From: Hedera helix | Taxonomy: Eukaryota > Streptophyta > Magnoliopsida > Apiales > Araliaceae | Direction of reading: 5' to 3' | NCBI GenBank assembly: GCA_947179155.2 | Contig: OX359282.1 | Location: 9,709,533 to 9,773,532, forward strand | Length of the DNA: 64,000 nt | Notes under the pieces: generated by a model | What the model was told of the DNA's origin: nothing | Databases searched by the model: none | Seen by the model: only the letters and a program-made list of their open reading frames with translations | Part shown: positions 58,329 through 64,000 of the stretch, piece by piece | How positions within the stretch are numbered: position 1 is the stretch's first letter | Layout: each line of letters begins with the position of its first letter | Program-made: the position numbers and the translations under genes

Positions 58329-61300
58329 TGTAATGACCCGGAAATTCATAAGACTGATTTGTATGGTCTTAGGTGATTATTGTGATTTAAGGCTACGCTA
58401 ATTCTCGGATGAGGGAGTAGTGGATAGTCGATTTGGGAAAATTTTAAGCTTTTGAGGATTCGAGCGGAAAAATTGAGGTTTAGATATAAAACTAACCCTG
58501 GTAAAGTGACAGACGATCACTGGAAAGAAATTAGAGTCTTGTCATGAAGGGGATAGGACAGTGTTGTAAAACAATGCCCATGTTAAGAAAATCGATGAGA
58601 TTGTTCGGAGAGACAGATGTTGTAAGGGTCTAGAAATGGACCAAACTTTAACCAAGTGGTGGTAGTGGTAATTCCGAGGATGAACTCATCTTTTGAGTTA
58701 GTCAAAAATTTAATCTGAAGAAGAGATGAATGCGTAGGAAAGACTAAGCATTTAACCTAATACGAATATTAGGGTTAAAAGAGAATATTTTAATATAAAT
58801 AAATGAATTTATTAAACAGTAATTATAAATTTCTGTGCGATTAAATTAAATCATTATATGATGGCTTGAGGTTATTTAATTATATGTTGAGATAATTAAA
58901 GGAATTTAAGGAAGATTCAATTAATGGATTTAGTAAATTAATGGACCAATCTAAGATGTGTAATATCAAAGTTCGATAGGGTTATTGAGCTATGTGATTA
59001 TTTGATTAAATAGCTAGCGAGTTAAATTGGAGGAATAAATTAATTAATGTGATTATTAATTTATGAGAGTGCTTAAACATTAAAAATGTTATTTATTTCC
59101 ATTTGGAAAGTTGTTAATAGTGGATTATTAATATTATATAATTCCACTAGGAAATTAATAATTTGGATTTGTCAAATTGGTTTATTAAACAAACCCAATT
59201 TAATTTAATTGTTAATGGACTTGTAAATTGGTTAGGAGATAATTTAATTGGCACAATATGGTGAATATGGCAAGCCATATAGGAGGTCCAATGACTTATT
59301 TATTTGAGCCCAAATGGTTTTAACTAGTGGCCCAAAGGATAGCCCAAGTGTGTTATCTAAATAAATTTATTGGTAGCACAATTGATTAAAATGCCTAACC
59401 CATTGGCTTAATTAATGCATGGCCCAAACATTAATTTAATTGTGGTCCTAATCAAATGTTGGAAAGGCCCAAGTAAAGTATTTAATTGTGGCCCAAGTGT
59501 ATGTGTGGGTGATTATATATATATGTATCTATATATATATTTTTCTAGCACAATTGGGTAATAAAAAGAAAAGGAAAAATAAACAAAAGTTGGAGCTTTG
59601 GGAGGGGCATAGCCGGCAGCTTTAGTGGAGTATTGGGAGCTGATTTCTTGCTTCTTTTAGTGGCTCAAAGTTTGGGGAAAAGCAAGGAAAAAGGGGCACA
59701 AGTCTAGTAGGCCTATGCTTCATTGGGTGAAGGAATTGATGTGTATACTTACAATGGTTATAAGTATACATATCAACCAACATCAATACACTATCTTACT
59801 CTCTCTACACTTCATCTCATTATTCATTTTCATCTACCAAGTTGCTAGAGAGCAAAAGAGAGAGGAGGTTAGAGAGAAAATGAAAGAACACTTGGTGTTC
59901 TTGAGCTTCTATAAAAATAAATCACCAAGTGAGACTTGGAGGAGGAGTGCACGGAAACTAGGAGGGTCTTGGTGGTCTTCAAGCTTCATCTCATTCTTGG
60001 AAAGGAAGGGAAAAATGGCACACAAGCCCAAGAGCTATAAAAAGTTCATACAAACCCTAGTTTGTGCTTTCATTTGTATTTTTGGTAATTTCCATGGTGA
60101 AAAACCATTTTCAAAGCTATAAATGTTTATATCCATGCTAGATTAGTAAATCTAGGGTTCAATGGATTTAACATGTGTATTTATGGGTATCTATTATGAA
60201 AAGTTTAGCAAAAAGCTTGAAAACGATTTTTACCGACGGAACCCTAAGCGATCGGGTGATTCGGAGCTTTATATCTTGAAACCTAAAAGTTAGGTATGAG
60301 ATTTTCTTCTTGGTTATGGTAAATATATAAGTTAAGAACAATACCTAGTTGGTAAAATGTTCGTGTGAGTTGTTATGGTCAAGATATGATTTTTAGACCA
60401 AAGAATGCCATTTTAAGAACTCAATGTGCAAACGGTCCACTTTGTGGCTATTTTTCATAACCAAAACTTTTCCAAAAATTTGATCCAATGATGGAATATT
60501 GTAGTTTAGGAAGATTCGAATCCATCGATACCAATTTGAGGTCATTTGGATTTGTAGATTTCATTTTATTCAAATTTTAATCAAAGGAGCAAAAGTTGAA
60601 AAATCAGAAAATGGCAATTCTGCAGATTTTGCAAGAGGAGGGCCGAGGCCCTTGTTTCCTTTGTAAAAGGAGGGCCGGGGCCCTAGTCCCTTTTCACAGA
60701 AAAATAAATTTTTAATCCGGGTCGGGTCGGGTCATTTTTAACGGGTCGGTTCGGAGCATTTTGAGTCAAAATGGGTCAAAATGTTTAAAAGTTAATATAA
60801 TTAATTTGGAACCCAAGTTTATTAATTATTTATTATTTATATGATAAATAATAAATAAAGTAAATAAAAGCCATTTTTATGATTAATTATTATTTAATTG
60901 ATATTAAATAATATGTAGAGCAAATAAATATGATAACTAATTATTTAATTATTTATTGTTAAATAATAAATAAAGGATGTTATGAAGTTAAAAAAATAAT
61001 TATTTATTATTTAATTATATTAAATAAAAAAAAAGGATAATTAGTTAATTAATTATTATTTAAAGGATAATAAATAGTAATTAAAGAAAGATGAAATTGA
61101 TTTGGTAATTATTTATTATTGAATAAATAAGGATGATTAATTATTTAATTATTATTTAAGGGATATAAAATAATAATTAAAGGAAGATAAATTTAAATAA
61201 GGTAATTATTTATTATTGAATAAATAAGGATGATTAATTATTTAATTATTATTTAAGGGATATTAAATAATAATTAAAGGAAGATAAAGTTAAATAAGGT

Positions 61301-63336
61301 AATTATTTATTATTGAATAAATAAGGATGATTAATTATTTAATTATTATTTAAGGGATATTAAATAATAATTAAAGGAAGATAAAGTTAAATAAGGTAAT
61401 TATTTATTATTGAATAAATAAGGATGATTAATTATTTAATTATTATTTAAGGGATATTAAATAATAATTAAAGGAAGATAAAGATAATAAGGTAATTATT
61501 TATTATTTAATAAATAAGGATGATTAATTATTTAATTATTATTTAAAGGATATTAAATAATAATTAAAGAGAGATGAAGTGAATAAAATAATTATTTATT
61601 ATTTAATTAATATTAAATAATAAATGAGGTTAATTAATTAAGAAATGATTATGTAATTGATATTCAATAATCATTAAATGAATTAAGGAGAATTAATTAA
61701 TTATTATTTAAATTAAATAATAATTAAAGTGAATTAAGGCTAATGAGATAATTGTTATGTAATAATAAATAACAAGTAATGTTAATTTAATTATTTATTT
61801 AAATGATATTAAATAAATAATGTGAAGGAATTAAGGAAATAATTGTTTATGTGAAGATAAATAAACAAGTAAAGTTAATTGAATTAATCATTTATTTAAA
61901 ATGATATTAAATAAATAATGTGGAGTAATTAATGAAATAATTGTTTATGTGAAGATAAATAAACAAGTAAAGTTAAGTGAATTAATTATTTATTTAAATG
62001 GTACTAAATAAATAATGTGAAGGAATTAAAGGGAATAAAGTGTAAACAATTGAAGGGTAATTGTTGGAGTGTTTAGTTATTACCAATATTATAAATTATC
62101 ATTAAATGAATTATAATTAATGGTAAGTGGATAAATATTATTAATGGATTAATAATATGGATAATTGGGTGAATATTATTAAGGGCTTAATAATATTAGT
62201 AATCAATTAAGGTATTGTTCAGTACGTGAGAAGCGTTGCTAATTTAGTGATGTATTATTAGTGTATAATAATACTGATCGGTAATTAAAATATTATCCAA
62301 GGAGGATAATATTGTCTTATAATTTACGAGTTAATAAATAGGGAATTCTGTGTTGTAGAGTAAATTCTTTTGAAAATGACAGCTGAGTTCCCATGTACTT
62401 TACTAATTGCCAGATAAGCAAATTAGGTCTTTCGAAGGCAGTAATTCGATTTGTTGAGCGTTAATGATGGAACGCGGATTTCATACTGGTAGCGTAAGTC
62501 AATGCGACTATCAGGCAAGTTTTTCAGTACTATGCGTTATACTTGCGAACCTGTTTGCTATATGCATAAACTATTAAGTGTGCACTCATTTTATGTGCTA
62601 ACTGATTTTAAATGTGCTTGTGTACAGTCATATGTTGTTAATAGCTGGTATATGATTAATGCTATGAATTGAATGTGTTATATGAGTTATATAACCTGGA
62701 AATATTGACATGCATGGTAAGCATGTGTAAATTGTATAAATGTAAAGCATGATAAGCATGATGCCTATGTAAATGCCAAGCATAAAGCATAAAGCATAAA
62801 TTAAATGTAACCTACGTGTTATGTGTTAGCTGTTAGACTTGCTGAGCCGTCGTGCTCATTCTTGCTATAATAAACATTTTCAGCGAGGAATTGATGATCC
62901 CGGTAATCGCAGAGAAGATGTTTGAGGTTTATGGTTTATTTTATTTAAGACGTTATTTTTAGAACTGCTTTAAGATAACGTCGTATAATCCTTGTAATAA
63001 TAGTGGAAGGCGGTTGTAAATCAAGACGAGTGTTAATATTTTGTAAACTCGTGTAATTAAAAGCAGTTAGTAAATAGTCATGTCGACTTATTGATTAGGT
63101 TGCGAGCTTTTATTTGCTCACAATGGTTGTAATACACTAGGTCATCAAATATAAATGATCTGAGTTGTAGTATTTATGTAAAGATTGCGATTCTGAGACA
63201 AGGTTAAGTAAATGTTATAAAAATTTAAATTTACTGAGTTTTTCAACAACATGCCTTTATTTAAATGTTGTGGAGTTTATTCGTTGACGAGCGGGAGTCA
63301 CGGTTGGTCAAAGTTGATTTTCCCCGGGGCGTCACA
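58329..63336 (+). mobile_element. Solo LTR, 5.0 kb, inside the pre-gag ORF
   Basis: Begins TGTAATGACCCGGAAATTC and ends CCCCGGGGCGTCACA, with flanks GAGAA (58324-58328) and GATAA (63337-63341), a 5-bp duplication with one change. Removing the insert and one flank copy restores the ORF in frame. It contains the LTR motif TGAGCCGTCGTGCTCA (62843-62858) with ATTTTCAG, GC-rich palindromes (60648-60684), GGGTC repeats (60719-60755) and AT hairpin repeats. No primer site or interior follows, so the rest was removed by LTR-LTR recombination. Confidence 0.88.
61095..61570 (+). repeat. Tandem repeat of about 97-bp units with perfect AT stem-loops
   Basis: About five units. Each holds TTAATTATTATTTAA, GGGATA and then the reverse complement TTAAATAATAATTAA (first unit slightly changed). 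Similar AT-rich repeats extend to about 62040. Confidence 0.9.
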
Positions 63337-63636
63337 GATAAGGCCGCCATCCGTGCACACTGGCAGGAGGCGATAGAGGACCGGATGGAGATGGAGACAC
63401 AACGGGATGCCGCTCATGGTCAGATGATTGAGCTAGAGGAGGAGATCCGCGAGAAGCAGGTGAGGACGGATAGACTTAGCTACGTCTACCGATCTTCATA
63501 TGGTAGACTTCAGAGCAGGGTGCACTACTACCCAGCTGAGGAGGGCCAGTCTATGCACACCATTAGCAGGAATGTGGTAATGGCCATCGGGGATGAGGAG
63601 TATGACGACGCGATCCGTAGGGGAATGCGCATTTAG

Positions 63637-63988
63637 TAGTGGTAGTTGTTTTCTAATTTCGTATGTAAATAGATGCAGTAGAACCCAACTTTTGTTTTAT
63701 TAGAGGGTTAATATGTCACTAAATCCCAACTCTAGGAGGTTGTAGGATATGTAAGATCCCATCTTTTGTAGCTTCTCAGGGATAGAAGCATTTATAGCAG
63801 TATGCTTTCGATGTAAAGTGTTATGCACTACTGTTTTAGCATATGAATATAAATGCAGTCAAATTTATGTTTATATGTGTGTTGAAATAATTATTTGTAT
63901 TTTAGCTAAATATTGCCTAAGATACAAAATAATGAAATGAAAAAGATGAAACCAGTATAATAATGTAAATTTTTGTTTATAACAGAAA
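63637..63988 (+). other. Spacer between pre-gag ORF and gag in element D
   Basis: Noncoding, related to 32975-33347. It ends TTTATAACAG just before the gag ATG, which resembles a splice acceptor. Confidence 0.55.
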
Positions 63989-64000
63989 ATGCCGCAACGT
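63989..64000 (+). CDS. Start of gag of element D (cut by window end)
   Basis: ATG CCG CAA CGT, read as MPQR, matches the position and opening (MSPRRRQ) of gag in element C. Only four codons are visible. Confidence 0.6.

Larger units (their letters stand above)
57769..63636 (+). pseudogene. Pre-gag coiled-coil ORF of element D, split by a solo LTR
   Basis: ATG 57769 opens MAEIG, then TAG at codon 6 (57784-57786; element C has GAA here). The frame continues from MDTAQPLVAAPVEEPKSD (57826) to 58328, and after the solo LTR from 63342 to TAG at 63636. The first part is acidic (DEAESEESEEDGSAD). Then come long heptad-rich stretches such as EGLEARVQHLEEQNL and ELKERIVGLEDQVQEYED, a strong coiled coil. 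The C-terminal part has more coiled coil (MIELEEEIREKQVRTDRL) and the end EYDDAIRRGMRI. Coding length without the insert is about 320 codons from 57769. No known enzyme domain. It is more GC-rich than its surroundings. It is not gag: gag starts separately at 63989. Confidence 0.8.
53903..64000 (+). mobile_element. Ty3/Gypsy element D, running off the window
   Basis: 5' LTR 53903-57526, tRNA-Met primer site, pre-gag ORF (split by a solo LTR) and the first codons of gag at 63989. The order is that of element C, with better-kept coding sequence, so it is the younger relative. The 3' LTR is outside the window. Confidence 0.85.

Noticed and set aside
57826..58401. Idea that the coiled-coil ORF is a captured host gene
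   Set aside because: The same ORF ends and position occur in element C, and gag follows it in both, so it belongs to the retrotransposon lineage.
59715..60122. 135-codon ORF
   Set aside because: It lies wholly inside the solo LTR, in its leader-like AGAGAG region, with no domain and no matching frame seen in the related LTRs.

Overview
The window is AT-rich nuclear DNA of a flowering plant, probably a eudicot. The evidence is a split gene for a plant TGA-type bZIP factor, plant Ty3/Gypsy and other LTR elements with tRNA-Met and tRNA-Asp primer sites, hAT-type elements with 8-bp target duplications, a Stowaway MITE, and many AT/AAT/TG microsatellites. I see no rRNA, tRNA, CRISPR or organelle genes.

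Only one host gene is recognisable. It is a TGA factor of clade II (TGA2/5/6-like) on the minus strand. Six exons are visible between 26188 and 2754, ending in the family's C-terminus LSSLWLARPRE-stop. The exon that should carry the basic DNA-binding half of the bZIP is not found, the 5' exons are missing, and the junction to the last exon does not splice cleanly in frame. I therefore read the locus as a decayed or rearranged copy. Its last intron (about 20227 to 2897) is 17.3 kb long. It holds a set of insertions up to five levels deep: a long inverted-repeat element (2936-19743), an inverted-repeat element (4007-14494), a hAT element (4018-13584), a second hAT-like element (4949-13297), and a gag-protease LTR retrotransposon (5282-12301). 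A second non-autonomous LTR element (14508-19456) and two small MITEs lie beside them. Another intron holds a small TRIM-like LTR element (22366-24353).

From about 26.4 kb to the end the window is nested Ty3/Gypsy retrotransposon DNA, Tekay/Del-like where pol can be read, with some copia-like LTR pieces. The main units are a degraded element at 29207-35437 (LTR, pre-gag ORF, gag, protease, start of RT), a non-autonomous element with giant LTRs at 42275-53653 (4.66 and 4.63 kb LTRs, 2.1 kb inside), and a younger element starting at 53903 that runs off the window. The pre-gag ORF of that last element is split by a 5.0-kb solo LTR (58329-63336).

The most unusual signals are in these retrotransposons. 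(1) A coiled-coil ORF lies between primer site and gag in two diverged elements. (2) The LTRs share a set of stem-loops and a TTTTCAG acceptor-like site followed by a short Lys/Gly-rich reading frame whose copies differ largely at silent positions. (3) LTRs carry arrays of AT-rich perfect hairpins built from different sequences. (4) GC-rich palindromes and GGGTC repeats lie just upstream of those arrays. All coordinates of divergent fragments are approximate, and identities are judged by eye.
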